DNA from: an uncultured Pelagibacteraceae bacterium
GTDB lineage: Bacteria > Pseudomonadota > Alphaproteobacteria > Pelagibacterales > Pelagibacteraceae
DNA length: 64,000 nt
Direction of reading: 5' to 3'
Assembly (NCBI GenBank): GCA_902570785.1
Contig: CACFZK010000002.1
Location: 46,229-110,228, forward strand
Below, piece after piece: positions 32,799 through 41,447 of the stretch (its first letter is position 1; each line of letters begins with the position of its first letter). The notes under the pieces are model-generated. The model had not been told where the DNA came from and made no database searches. It worked only from the letters and a program-made list of their open reading frames with translations. The translations under genes were made by a program, and so were the position numbers.

Positions 32799-33529
32799 GT
32801 CTTTTAGAAGTAAAAAATGTAAGCAAATCTTTTGGAGGGGTGAAAGCTAATGTAGATATCTCTGTTACCGTGAAGGAAGGATCAATAGTTGGCTTAATTG
32901 GACCAAATGGTTCTGGCAAAACAACGTTATTTAATTCAATCGTTGGAACTCATCCAATTGATCAAGGGTCTATTGTTTTTAATAATACCGAAGTTTCAGA
33001 AATGCCAGTTCCTGCTGTAGCTAAACTGGGATTATTAAGAACATTTCAACAAACAAGAATTTATTCTAAACTTAATTGCGTAGAAAATATGTTAATTAGC
33101 CATAAGGCTAGTGACTCAGGTTTTATATTTGCAAAAATACCTGCTGAACTTACTGAAAAAGCGGAAAATCTTTTAAACTTTGTAGGTCTCTATCAAAAAA
33201 GAAATTTAAGGGCAGGAGATTTATCATTTGGTCAGCAAAAACTTTTAGAATTAGCAATGGCATTAATGAATGAGCCAAAAATGCTATTATTAGATGAACC
33301 TACAGCTGGAATTAATCCAACGTTAATTAATGGAATAATAGATAGATTAATAAAAATTAATAAAGACTACGGAATTACTCTCTTAGTAATAGAGCATAAT
33401 ATGAAAGTTATAATGAGTTTAGCTCAAAGTATTTTTTGCTTGGCTCATGGTAAACTTTTGGCGGAAGGTTCTCCTCAACAAATAAAAAGCGATAAGCGAG
33501 TTGTAGATGCTTATTTAGGAGCGCAATAA
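32795..33529 (+). CDS. Branched-chain amino acid ABC transporter ATPase (LivG type)
   Basis: 244 residues. Walker A GPNGSGKTT near residue 37, the LSFGQQK signature (ABC motif) near 146, and Walker B LLLDEPTAGINP. LivG-type features are the RTFQQTRIY Q-loop and the long C-terminus. It powers uptake with the LivF-type partner that begins at its last base. The ATP-binding residues are all present. Confidence 0.94.
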   Translation: MSLLEVKNVSKSFGGVKANVDISVTVKEGSIVGLIGPNGSGKTTLFNSIVGTHPIDQGSIVFNNTEVSEMPVPAVAKLGLLRTFQQTRIYSKLNCVENMLISHKASDSGFIFAKIPAELTEKAENLLNFVGLYQKRNLRAGDLSFGQQKLLELAMALMNEPKMLLLDEPTAGINPTLINGIIDRLIKINKDYGITLLVIEHNMKVIMSLAQSIFCLAHGKLLAEGSPQQIKSDKRVVDAYLGAQ

Positions 33530-34314
33530 TGGCAAATCAATATGAAGTTTTAGGAAAAGCTCCAGAGGTTAAAGATTTACAAAAACTTTCAGGATCAAAC
33601 TTACATTTACAAATTAAAAATTTATCTGCTGGTTATGGAAAAATGGAGATACTTCATAATTTCAATTTACTTGTAGATAAAGCCCAGTCTTTATGTCTAA
33701 TCGGGCCGAATGGTGCTGGTAAGTCTACAATACTTCACTCTATTTATGGTTTTACGAATATTTTTTCTGGTCAAATAGAAATAGATGGAAAAGAAATCAC
33801 AAATCTTACTCCTGCTGAGAAATTAAAAAGTGTAGGTATAGCCTACATTCTTCAAGATAATTCCGTATTTCCAGATATGACAGTGGAAGAAAACTTATTA
33901 ATGGGAGGATACATTAAAGATAAAACAGAGGAATCTTACCAAGAAGCACAGAAAGTTTTACAAAAATATGAAAGATTAAATAAAAGAAAAAATCAACCGG
34001 CAAAAGTTTTATCAGGCGGTGAAAGAAGACTTCTTGAGATTTCAAGAGCTTTAGTAATGCGCCCTTCAATACTTTTAGTAGATGAACCTTCGATAGGCCT
34101 AGAGCCAAGATACATAGAAATGGTTTTTGAAATTTTAGATGATCTTCAAAAAAATGAGAAGAAAACCATCATCATGGTTGAGCAAAATGCAAAAAAAGGT
34201 CTTGAATTTGCAGATATTGGTTATGTTTTAGTTTCTGGCCAAACAGCTATTGTTGGTGAAGGGAATGATTTATTAAAAAATCCTGACGTAGGAAGATTAT
34301 TCCTCGGCGGTTAA
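33529..34314 (+). CDS. Branched-chain amino acid ABC transporter ATPase (LivF type)
   Basis: 261 residues. Walker A GPNGAGKST, signature LSGGERR, Walker B LLVDEPSIGLEP, and the LivF-like AYILQDNSVFPDMTVEENLLMGG segment. An N-terminal extension of about 28 residues precedes the usual LivF start, since the core begins at LQIKNLSAGYG; no downstream ATG near the core has a better ribosome site, so the extension is probably real. It is joined by one-base overlaps to both neighbours. Confidence 0.93.
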   Translation: MANQYEVLGKAPEVKDLQKLSGSNLHLQIKNLSAGYGKMEILHNFNLLVDKAQSLCLIGPNGAGKSTILHSIYGFTNIFSGQIEIDGKEITNLTPAEKLKSVGIAYILQDNSVFPDMTVEENLLMGGYIKDKTEESYQEAQKVLQKYERLNKRKNQPAKVLSGGERRLLEISRALVMRPSILLVDEPSIGLEPRYIEMVFEILDDLQKNEKKTIIMVEQNAKKGLEFADIGYVLVSGQTAIVGEGNDLLKNPDVGRLFLGG

Positions 34315-35015
34315 TGAGAAAATCAGGATATTTCTTAAAAGGTTTATACTCAGTTCGATCGGTTGATAGCCCGGCAATTGCTTTAGGGTGTAGTTTTCTA
34401 GCAATAGGAGCTCTTTTAAAAAATATTGGTTTTAATTTCCAACAAAGTTTCTTTTCTACATTCTTTACTTATGCATTACCTGGACAATTAGTAATGGCCG
34501 AGTCTTTTTTAGTTGGCGCATCGCTTGTTAATATTTTTATTGGTGTTTGGTTAGTAAATGCTCGTTTATTTCCAATGGCGGTTTCGATGTTTCCATTATT
34601 AAAAAGTAAAAAGCAACCAAAGTGGAAATATTATGTTTCGTGTCATTTTTTAGCTGTTTCTTCCTGGTTGATAATGAAAAAAGATTATAGAAAAATCAAT
34701 TTGGATAATCGAATAGATTTTTGGATGGGCATCGGAACTGCAACTTGGTCAATTGCAATTTTTTCCACTATTTTAGGATACTTGGTTTCTGACTATTTAA
34801 GTAAAGATATGATGATTGGTCTTGCTATTGTAAATCCTATTTATTTTTTTTGCATGTTGCTTGGCACAATGAAAAATATCGCTATAGGAACTTCTGTTAT
34901 TTTAGGAACTATTCTTGGACCTCTTTTTTATTTGGTATCACCAGAATGGTGTATTTTGTACGGAGGCGTAGTTGCTGGCTTAATTGCATTTTTTGCAGGA
35001 GAAATAAATGACTGA
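34314..35015 (+). CDS. azlC: AzlC family branched-chain amino acid exporter subunit
   Basis: 233 residues with about six hydrophobic segments. The AzlC-type LAIGALLKNIGFNFQQSFFSTFFTYALPGQLVMAE region (key parts: FTYALPGQ) and NARLFPMAV are recognisable. AzlC with AzlD exports branched-chain amino acids in Bacillus. It is translated from one base inside livF and overlaps azlD by eight bases. Finding an exporter pair inside an uptake operon is unusual and may give relief from excess or exchange of a by-product. Confidence 0.88.
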   Translation: MRKSGYFLKGLYSVRSVDSPAIALGCSFLAIGALLKNIGFNFQQSFFSTFFTYALPGQLVMAESFLVGASLVNIFIGVWLVNARLFPMAVSMFPLLKSKKQPKWKYYVSCHFLAVSSWLIMKKDYRKINLDNRIDFWMGIGTATWSIAIFSTILGYLVSDYLSKDMMIGLAIVNPIYFFCMLLGTMKNIAIGTSVILGTILGPLFYLVSPEWCILYGGVVAGLIAFFAGEIND

Positions 35016-35340
35016 TTTATCATCTAACATTATTTTGGTTATAGCGGTGACGTCTATTGCTACTTATTTATCTAGATCTTTAGGAGTTTTGTTTTCAGAA
35101 AGAATTGATGAGAATTCTAAGATCTTCAGATTGTTTGATTGTATAGCTTACTCAACACTAGCAGCCTTGATTTCTAAAGTGGTAGTTTTTCCCGCAGGAG
35201 ACTTAGGAGATGCCAGCAATTTATTAAGATTTATTGTAGTTTTTGTGTGTGTAGTCGTATTTTTTATCACTAAAAGAAACCTTGTCTACCCCACAGTGCT
35301 ATCTGCTATACTTTTAACTGTTTTAATTAAATTAGTATGA
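35008..35340 (+). CDS. azlD: AzlD family branched-chain amino acid exporter subunit
   Basis: 110 residues with four hydrophobic segments and the AzlD pattern SIATYLSRSLGVLFSERI at the start and CIAYSTLAALISKVV in the middle. AzlD is the small partner of AzlC. It overlaps azlC by eight bases and the next gene by four. The size and position are decisive, because AzlD is poorly conserved in sequence. Confidence 0.85.
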   Translation: MTDLSSNIILVIAVTSIATYLSRSLGVLFSERIDENSKIFRLFDCIAYSTLAALISKVVVFPAGDLGDASNLLRFIVVFVCVVVFFITKRNLVYPTVLSAILLTVLIKLV

Positions 35341-36272
35341 AAAAAATATTATTAGTTACAATTTTTTCTATTTTGCTTACACCTCTTTATGCTGGACCTA
35401 ACGATAAAGTAACAAAAAGTGGTTTTATCTCAAAAAAAAATATTCATCCTGTAAAAAATGATTTCAACATTGATGATCCCAAAAATAAAATAATTGTTAT
35501 TTACAATCACGGTCAAAATAAAAATGATTTTGTCTCAGGTTGTTCGTGGGTATCTATGCTAAGGAATCATGCTTCCCTAATAGATCAAGAAGTTAATGGA
35601 AAAAAAATAATGGTTTACAATCTTTGCAGCGATCACCTTAGGGGGGATATGTCACAAGAAAAAAATTGGTGGAACTTAAAACCAAAACCACAAGTTTATA
35701 AAGGCAAACATATGTTAGATAAAAGGGTAGAATTAAATTTAGAGCTAATAGAAAAATTTGTAAAAGCAGGTGTTCCAAGGAAACAGGTTTTTATTACAGG
35801 ACATTCTTGCGGGGGTTTAACCACTTTGTTGTTTATGACTAGACATCCAGACAAAGTAGGCGGTGGCATATCTTATATGCAAGCATGCTTTGGAAAATTA
35901 TCTAATAATTACAAAGTAAAAAAATTAGGTGTTGATAAAGCTATGGAGAAATTTAGAAAAAAAAATCCAGGACCTCACGATTTAAGACAAAAGATGAATG
36001 ATGAAATTAAAAATAACCTCAAAACCCCGCTTTTAGCATTTACTCATCCCAAGGATAAATATGAAGGATTGCTATCTGATTGGCTAGATGAAATCCCGAG
36101 TGTAAATAGAATAGTAATTTCTGAAAATTTTAAAATTAATGGACAAAAATGTATTCGAAAAGGAGACGATTGGTCAGAACCTGTAAAAAAAGGTCACAGC
36201 ATGGATATAGGACTTTGCTTTCAATATTATAATCCTGTAATTTTAGATTATATAGCATCAAGAATAAAATGA
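35337..36272 (+). CDS. Secreted alpha/beta-hydrolase-like protein
   Basis: 311 residues with a signal peptide (residues 1-18, LLTPLYAG). The alpha/beta hydrolase nucleophile elbow GHSCGG spans 155-160 with S157, a candidate oxyanion NHGQ at 57-60, and a late KKGHSMD whose H287 is the likely catalytic base. Cys residues (C69, C97, C158 and others) could be disulfide bonded. Esterase, lipase and amidase are all possible. It overlaps azlD by four bases and the next gene by four, so it belongs to the Liv operon. Substrate is unknown, and no closer family is recognised. Confidence 0.7.
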   Translation: MKKILLVTIFSILLTPLYAGPNDKVTKSGFISKKNIHPVKNDFNIDDPKNKIIVIYNHGQNKNDFVSGCSWVSMLRNHASLIDQEVNGKKIMVYNLCSDHLRGDMSQEKNWWNLKPKPQVYKGKHMLDKRVELNLELIEKFVKAGVPRKQVFITGHSCGGLTTLLFMTRHPDKVGGGISYMQACFGKLSNNYKVKKLGVDKAMEKFRKKNPGPHDLRQKMNDEIKNNLKTPLLAFTHPKDKYEGLLSDWLDEIPSVNRIVISENFKINGQKCIRKGDDWSEPVKKGHSMDIGLCFQYYNPVILDYIASRIK

Positions 36273-37168
36273 GTTTAGAAATAAAAGATCATTCAATATC
36301 AAAACGAATTAAAGTAGTTCAAATTCAAGAATCTGAATTAGATAAATTAATATTCCCATTTAATAAACATAGTGTACAGTCTTTAGAGTACAAACCATTC
36401 TCTAGATTTTCTTTAGCCAAAAGTGTTGATGATGTTTTTTCTGGAAAATTAAGCAAAAATTTAAACCAAATTTTAAAAGATAGAAATTCAGGTACTACAA
36501 TTATTGAACCAAATATAAATAATTCAAAATTTGATAAAGATTTTCTTGTAAAACTTTCAACAGCATTTGCTTATTTAGTTGGTCTTCCTAACTTCGATTC
36601 AATGACCGATAAATACTATGCAAGATTTCATGTAAAACACTCTGACTCTAGCGATTCTTATTTAAGAAAAGCTTACAGAAACTTAGATCTTCATACAGAC
36701 GGAACTTTTGTAAAAGAAAAAACTGACTGGGTATTAATGACCAAAATGGAAGAAATAAATACTTTTGGTGGAGAAAGTGTACTACTTCATCTTGATGATT
36801 GGGAGTATTGCAAAGAATTAAGCGAAGATCCCGTTGGTAAACAAAACTTTGTATGGGGTTCACCAAAAAGTAAGAATATTGATTATAAAGTAGAGCACCC
36901 TGTATTTTCCAAAGATAAAGATGGCAAACCCACCATTTCATATATTGATCAGTTTCCAGAACCTAAGAATATGGAGCAGGGTCTTTTTTTACAAAAATTA
37001 TCAGATGCTTTAGAGCAAAGTAAAAATAAGTTAGCTTTTCCCTTAAAACCAGGTTCCACAATTTTTTCAAACAACTATTTTTGGCTTCACGGAAGAAAAC
37101 CATTTAAACAAGATACCAATTTATCAAGAGAGCTTTTAAGAATTAGGGGAGTTTTTGGGAAAAAATGA
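36269..37168 (+). CDS. CsiD/GlaH-type Fe(II)/2-oxoglutarate dioxygenase (probable glutarate 2-hydroxylase)
   Basis: 299 residues. The facial triad is visible: H142 and D144 in LDLHTDGTF and H274 in NYFWLHGRKPF, with R287 as a candidate 2-oxoglutarate anchor. The stretch VLMTKMEEINTFGGESVLLHLDDWE (key parts: KMEEIN, GGESVLLHLDDWE) matches the CsiD family. Characterised CsiD (GlaH) hydroxylates glutarate to L-2-hydroxyglutarate with succinate and CO2 as co-products. It closes the Liv/AzlCD operon with a four-base overlap. No L-2-hydroxyglutarate oxidase is adjacent, so the true substrate could differ. Confidence 0.8.
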   Translation: MSLEIKDHSISKRIKVVQIQESELDKLIFPFNKHSVQSLEYKPFSRFSLAKSVDDVFSGKLSKNLNQILKDRNSGTTIIEPNINNSKFDKDFLVKLSTAFAYLVGLPNFDSMTDKYYARFHVKHSDSSDSYLRKAYRNLDLHTDGTFVKEKTDWVLMTKMEEINTFGGESVLLHLDDWEYCKELSEDPVGKQNFVWGSPKSKNIDYKVEHPVFSKDKDGKPTISYIDQFPEPKNMEQGLFLQKLSDALEQSKNKLAFPLKPGSTIFSNNYFWLHGRKPFKQDTNLSRELLRIRGVFGKK

Positions 37169-37362
37169 ACTTTTTTTAAGAGATTTTGAGTAAAAAAAGT
37201 TTAATTGTGTGTTATTTTTACAACAAAAAATACCCATAAAATAAAGACTTTTTAAGCACAATCAGAGATTGTCTTCATAACTGTATTAAACATTGTACTA
37301 AAAACGTTAAATCTTGTAAGAATCGTTCAATTAATTAATTAATAAATAAAGAGAGAGATTTT

Positions 37363-38043
37363 ATGAAAAAAATTGCAATAAATTTCTTAGCGGTATTATT
37401 TATATCTGCACTTTCGTTTACAAAAGCTTTTGCAGCAGATTACACACTAGGTGTTTCTGGAGCAATTGTTAACTTGCAAGCTGAAGGTTCTGAAACTGAA
37501 ACAGGCTCTCAAACAGCTGAAACAACTCCAGCATCTGTAAGTAACACGTTTGGAATTGCATCAGTTTTTGTTGAAGCACAGTTTGGAAAATTAGCATTTG
37601 GAGTTGACTATATTCCATTTGATGCAGATGTTAGTGATGCTACACACACTAGAACAGATACAGAAACATCTGTAACAGGCACAGCTGCTGAAACAACAAC
37701 TAAAAGAGTACAAACCGCTTCAGCTGAAGTTACTGACCACTTAACTCTTTACGCAAACTACTATATTAGTGATAGTTTCTATGTTCACTTAGGACATGCA
37801 TCAGTAGATGTAAATACTAATGAAAGTTTAGGAACAGGATCAAAATACGGTAACGTAAATATTGATGGTATTCAGTATGGTTTTGGTCTTCAAATGACTG
37901 ACAACCTAAGATTTGAAGCTGCTTACACTGATTATGACGACGTAAGCATAACATCTTCTGTTGCTAGAACTGGTGTAACTACAAATAACAAAGTTAGTGC
38001 TGATTTAGATACTACACAACTTAAGTTATCTTATCATTTCTAA
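37363..38043 (+). CDS. Outer-membrane beta-barrel protein
   Basis: 226 residues with a signal peptide (cleavage near KAFAAD, about residue 24). The mature part alternates polar and aromatic/hydrophobic residues, contains many Thr, Ser and Gly, and ends in LKLSYHF, the C-terminal Phe required for insertion by the BAM complex. About eight beta strands fit the length, as in OmpW/OmpA-like barrels. It is transcribed alone, with a strong terminator 24 bases after the stop and an AT-rich leader. Acidic and Thr-rich loops would face the exterior. The ligand is unknown. Confidence 0.8.
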   Translation: MKKIAINFLAVLFISALSFTKAFAADYTLGVSGAIVNLQAEGSETETGSQTAETTPASVSNTFGIASVFVEAQFGKLAFGVDYIPFDADVSDATHTRTDTETSVTGTAAETTTKRVQTASAEVTDHLTLYANYYISDSFYVHLGHASVDVNTNESLGTGSKYGNVNIDGIQYGFGLQMTDNLRFEAAYTDYDDVSITSSVARTGVTTNNKVSADLDTTQLKLSYHF

Positions 38044-38066
38044 GAAATAAAATTTAAAAAAAATTA

Positions 38067-38097
38067 AACCCGCTTTATTTTAAGCGGGTTTTTTTTT
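38067..38097. terminator. Bidirectional intrinsic terminator
   Basis: AACCCGCTT (38067-38075) pairs with AAGCGGGTT (38082-38090) around a 6-base loop, with T-runs on the plus side and A-runs on the other. It serves the barrel gene on the plus strand and the convergent AbrB-like gene, whose stop lies inside the hairpin. Confidence 0.9.
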
Positions 38098-39162
38098 GCC
38101 CATTATTTTCAAAATTACAGGAACAACAAACAATATCATTAATAGTCTGATGATATGATGGAATGAAACAAATTCAGGATCTAAATCAAAAAAGATAGCT
38201 ATTACTGCGACCTCATAAATTCCTCCTGGACAATAAGAAAGTAATAACGTGAAAAAATTCTTATCAATTACGAGACTTGCTATGAAAGCAGCTATTAAAC
38301 CTAACAAAACTAATAACGTGGTAGCTATAAAACTATGTGCTGTATTTTTTGCTATTTCTTTAAAAGTTTTATTAGCAAATCTACATCCAACGGATGCTCC
38401 AAGTATCAATAAACAATAATTAACAATATTATCTGGTAATTTATATGATGCCACATCTGTGATCTGTAAAAAACCACTTGCTATTAAAGTCCCAGCTAAT
38501 AAAGCTGCAGGAATTTTTAGTTTATCAAAAAAAATAATCAAAATTATTGATAATACAAGAAGTATCAATAAATCTGTAATATTTTGATTTGTATTAATTG
38601 TTTCAACAACTGTTGAATTATCCGTTGTATACAAACTATTTACGATAAAAGGAAAGACTGTAATAATAATTATTAATCTTATTAAATGAGCTGTTGCAAC
38701 TTGACTAAGATCTGATTTCTCATCTTCAGCTAAAATCAATAAAGGACCTAAAGCCCCAGGAGCCGCTGAAAAAATAGATGTTTTTTTTTCGTAGCCTGAA
38801 AATTTTTGTAAATATTTTGAAACTAAAAAAACACTTATAACAATGTATCCAAGCATAATCGAAGAGGTCCAAATCCATTGGTGAATTTGTGAGAATAAAC
38901 TTTTGTCAATGTAATTGCCTATATAAAGTCCTAAAAAAATTAAAATTGTGCTTAAAACAAGTTTAGGCATTTTTGTTTTTACTCCACCCAAGGTTACAAC
39001 TGAGGTAACGAGCATCGGACCCAAAAACCATGCTAATGGAACGTTAAAATACTCAGCAATTAAGGCTCCTGGCACTGATACAACTATTACCCAAGCAAAT
39101 TGTTTGGATAAAATTTGTTTAAAATTTTCTTTATTAAATGGTATTGCTTGGTTATTCTGCAT
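38080..39162 (-). CDS. AbrB-family membrane protein (COG3180 type)
   Basis: 360 residues with about ten hydrophobic segments in two repeats. Conserved pieces are WFLGPMLVTSVVTLGG near residue 49, SAAPGALGPLLILAED in the middle and YCPGGIYEVAVIAIFFDLDPEFVSFHH near the end. This is the family wrongly named ammonia monooxygenase or AbrB regulator; it is a transporter-like membrane protein of unknown substrate. Its start is only five bases from the start of the divergent P5C-reductase-like gene. Confidence 0.8.
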   Translation of the reverse strand: MQNNQAIPFNKENFKQILSKQFAWVIVVSVPGALIAEYFNVPLAWFLGPMLVTSVVTLGGVKTKMPKLVLSTILIFLGLYIGNYIDKSLFSQIHQWIWTSSIMLGYIVISVFLVSKYLQKFSGYEKKTSIFSAAPGALGPLLILAEDEKSDLSQVATAHLIRLIIIITVFPFIVNSLYTTDNSTVVETINTNQNITDLLILLVLSIILIIFFDKLKIPAALLAGTLIASGFLQITDVASYKLPDNIVNYCLLILGASVGCRFANKTFKEIAKNTAHSFIATTLLVLLGLIAAFIASLVIDKNFFTLLLSYCPGGIYEVAVIAIFFDLDPEFVSFHHIIRLLMILFVVPVILKIMGKKKPA

Positions 39163-39167
39163 TATTG

Positions 39168-39938
39168 ATGAACATAGGCTTTATAGGAACAGGACACATT
39201 ACATATTCAATTATTTTAGGTATTTTTAAATCTAAGTTAAAAATCAAAAAAATTTTTATCTCCCAACGCAATAAAATTATAGCAAAAAAACTTAGCAAAA
39301 GATTTAAAAAAGTAACTATTGCTAAAGATAATCAACAATTAATAAATAAATCAAGCTGGGTTTTTTTAGCAATAACCCCAAAAGTTGGAAGTAAAATATT
39401 AAATAAACTTAATTTTAAAAAAAATCAAAAAATAGTAAGTTTTATTTCTACAATCAATATACCCCAGCTTAAAAAATATATTGGTAAAAATATTAAAATA
39501 GTAAGAGCCATACCGCTTCCTCCAATTTCTAATAATTTAGGACCAATACCTATTTGTCCTCCAGATAAGCAGGTTAAAGGGTTTTTTAGTAAATTAGGAA
39601 CTGTCATTGAAATTAAAAATGAAAGGTTATCTAAAAATTTTTGGGTTACATCTTCAATGATGGCGGCTTTTTATGAATTATTAAAATTATTATCTGATTG
39701 GTTAGCAAAAAGAGGAGTCAAAAGGAATGAAGCTCAAAAATACATTACATCACTTTTTGTTGCTTTATCTGAGGATGCATTAATAAATTCAAAAAAAGAT
39801 TTGAAATACTTAGTTAAATCTTCACAAACACCACGAGGATTAAATGAGCACGCGTTAAAGTATTTAAAAAAGGCCGGTTTTTATCGACGTTACTCAAAAT
39901 CTCTGAATAGTGTTCTTAAAAGATTAAACAAAGTATAA
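39168..39938 (+). CDS. Pyrroline-5-carboxylate-reductase-like protein
   Basis: 256 residues from the ATG at 39168. An upstream in-frame start would add ten residues but would overlap the divergent abrB gene. GFIGTGHIT at residues 4-12 is the NAD(P) Rossmann motif, and the body follows the ProC fold. The helical dimer region, usually read as SPGGTT, is here SSQTPRGLNEHALKYL, so proline biosynthesis is uncertain. It lies seven bases upstream of the second Liv transporter, which might import its substrate or be regulated with it. Confidence 0.65.
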   Translation: MNIGFIGTGHITYSIILGIFKSKLKIKKIFISQRNKIIAKKLSKRFKKVTIAKDNQQLINKSSWVFLAITPKVGSKILNKLNFKKNQKIVSFISTINIPQLKKYIGKNIKIVRAIPLPPISNNLGPIPICPPDKQVKGFFSKLGTVIEIKNERLSKNFWVTSSMMAAFYELLKLLSDWLAKRGVKRNEAQKYITSLFVALSEDALINSKKDLKYLVKSSQTPRGLNEHALKYLKKAGFYRRYSKSLNSVLKRLNKV

Positions 39939-39944
39939 TTCTCT

Positions 39945-40739
39945 ATGCAGTCAGATTCTAATATTCTGCAGGTCAAAAACCTTTCTAAATCTTTTGGAGG
40001 ATTGAAGGCAATATCAAATTGTTCTTTAAAAATTAAAAAAGGTTCTATTACTGGTATCATAGGGCCAAACGGATCAGGAAAAACTACATTGTTTAATTTA
40101 ATCGCAGGAAATCTTAAATCGTCCCATGGTTCAGTTTTGTTTAATAATGAAGATATTACCAATCTCCCCTCATATGAATTGTTTTCAAAAGGGGTTTTAA
40201 GAACTTTTCAAATTGCACACGAGTTTACAAATCTCACTGTTCTTGAAAATCTAATGATGGTTCCAGGCAATCAATCAGGTGAAAATTTAGTAAATGCTTT
40301 ATTTAAAACAAATCTTGTAAAAGAAGAAGAGAAAAAAGTTAAAGAAAAAGCACTTAAGGTAATTGATTTTTTAAATTTAAAACATCTTTCAAATGAATTA
40401 GCAGGCAATTTATCAGGAGGACAAAAAAAATTATTAGAACTAGGCAGAACTATGATGGTGGATGCTAAGCTTGTTTTATTAGATGAGGTTGGTGCTGGTG
40501 TAAATAGAACTCTTTTAAAAGATATAGGTAGTGCAATATTAAGATTAAATAAAGAACAAGGTTATACATTTTGTATGATTGAACACGATATGGAATTTAT
40601 TAGTAGACTTTGTAATCCTGTAATTGTTTTAGCTGAGGGTTCCGTATTATTTGAAGGCACTCCCGATGAAGTAAAATCTAATGAAAAAGTTATTGAGAGT
40701 TATTTGGGAAGAGGTTCAAAATCACAGGATAAAAATTAA
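39945..40739 (+). CDS. Branched-chain amino acid ABC transporter ATPase (LivG type, second set)
   Basis: 264 residues. Walker A GPNGSGKTT, LivG-like Q-loop RTFQIAHEF, signature LSGGQKK, Walker B LVLLDEVGAGVN. The Walker B continuation is EVGAG where most LivG proteins have EPTAG, a conservative difference. It is the first of four genes in order ATPase-ATPase-permease-permease, with the binding protein on the opposite strand at 43871. Confidence 0.93.
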   Translation: MQSDSNILQVKNLSKSFGGLKAISNCSLKIKKGSITGIIGPNGSGKTTLFNLIAGNLKSSHGSVLFNNEDITNLPSYELFSKGVLRTFQIAHEFTNLTVLENLMMVPGNQSGENLVNALFKTNLVKEEEKKVKEKALKVIDFLNLKHLSNELAGNLSGGQKKLLELGRTMMVDAKLVLLDEVGAGVNRTLLKDIGSAILRLNKEQGYTFCMIEHDMEFISRLCNPVIVLAEGSVLFEGTPDEVKSNEKVIESYLGRGSKSQDKN

Positions 40740-41446
40740 TGGCATTCTTTGAAGGTATAAAAATGACTGGCGGGTATGGATCTGGCCCAGATATTATTTC
40801 TTCATGCTCTGTTAATGTAAATAAAGGAGAAATAGTTTCAATTCTTGGTCCAAACGGAGCAGGAAAATCAACAGCAATGAAAGCTATGTTGGGTTTGTTA
40901 AAACTCAAATCAGGAAGGGTAACTATAGATGGCAAAGACATATCCGGTTTAAATCCTCAAGATAGAGTAAAACTAGGAATAGCATTTGTTCCTCAAAATC
41001 GGAATGTATTTGCAGGATTAACAGTCAGAGAAAATTTGGAGATGGGAGCTTTCTTAAGAGATGAAAATATTCAAGAAATTTTGGATAGAATTTATGATCT
41101 TTTTCCAATTTTAAGCGAAAAAAAAACTCAGTTAGTTGGTGAACTTTCTGGAGGACAAAGACAACAAGTTGCCCTTGGAAGAGCTTTAATGATTAAGCCA
41201 TCTGTTTTAATGCTGGATGAACCAACAGCGGGAGTTTCGCCTATAGTAATGGATGAGTTGTTTGATCACATTTTGAAAGTTAAAAAAACAAATGTTGCAA
41301 TATTAATGGTCGAACAAAATGCCAAACAGGCATTAAGTATATCAGATAGAGGTTACGTTTTAGTTACTGGTGAGAATAGATATTCTGGAACCGGCAAAGA
41401 ATTATTAAATGATCCAAGAGTAAGAAGCTCTTTCTTAGGGGCCTAA
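40739..41446 (+). CDS. Branched-chain amino acid ABC transporter ATPase (LivF type, second set)
   Basis: 235 residues, typical LivF size. Walker A GPNGAGKST, signature LSGGQRQ, Walker B LMLDEPTAGVSP, and FVPQNRNVFAGLTVRENLEMG in the usual place. It forms the ATPase heterodimer with the LivG-type partner, whose last base it overlaps. The permease follows two bases later. Confidence 0.94.
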   Translation: MAFFEGIKMTGGYGSGPDIISSCSVNVNKGEIVSILGPNGAGKSTAMKAMLGLLKLKSGRVTIDGKDISGLNPQDRVKLGIAFVPQNRNVFAGLTVRENLEMGAFLRDENIQEILDRIYDLFPILSEKKTQLVGELSGGQRQQVALGRALMIKPSVLMLDEPTAGVSPIVMDELFDHILKVKKTNVAILMVEQNAKQALSISDRGYVLVTGENRYSGTGKELLNDPRVRSSFLGA

Positions 41447-41447
41447 A

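Noticed and set aside
37169..37362. Gene-free 194-base stretch before the outer-membrane barrel
   Set aside because: Examined for small frames, hairpins and riboswitch motifs. Only AT-rich leader with a possible promoter (TTGTAC and a downstream AT-rich -10) was seen, too weak to list.
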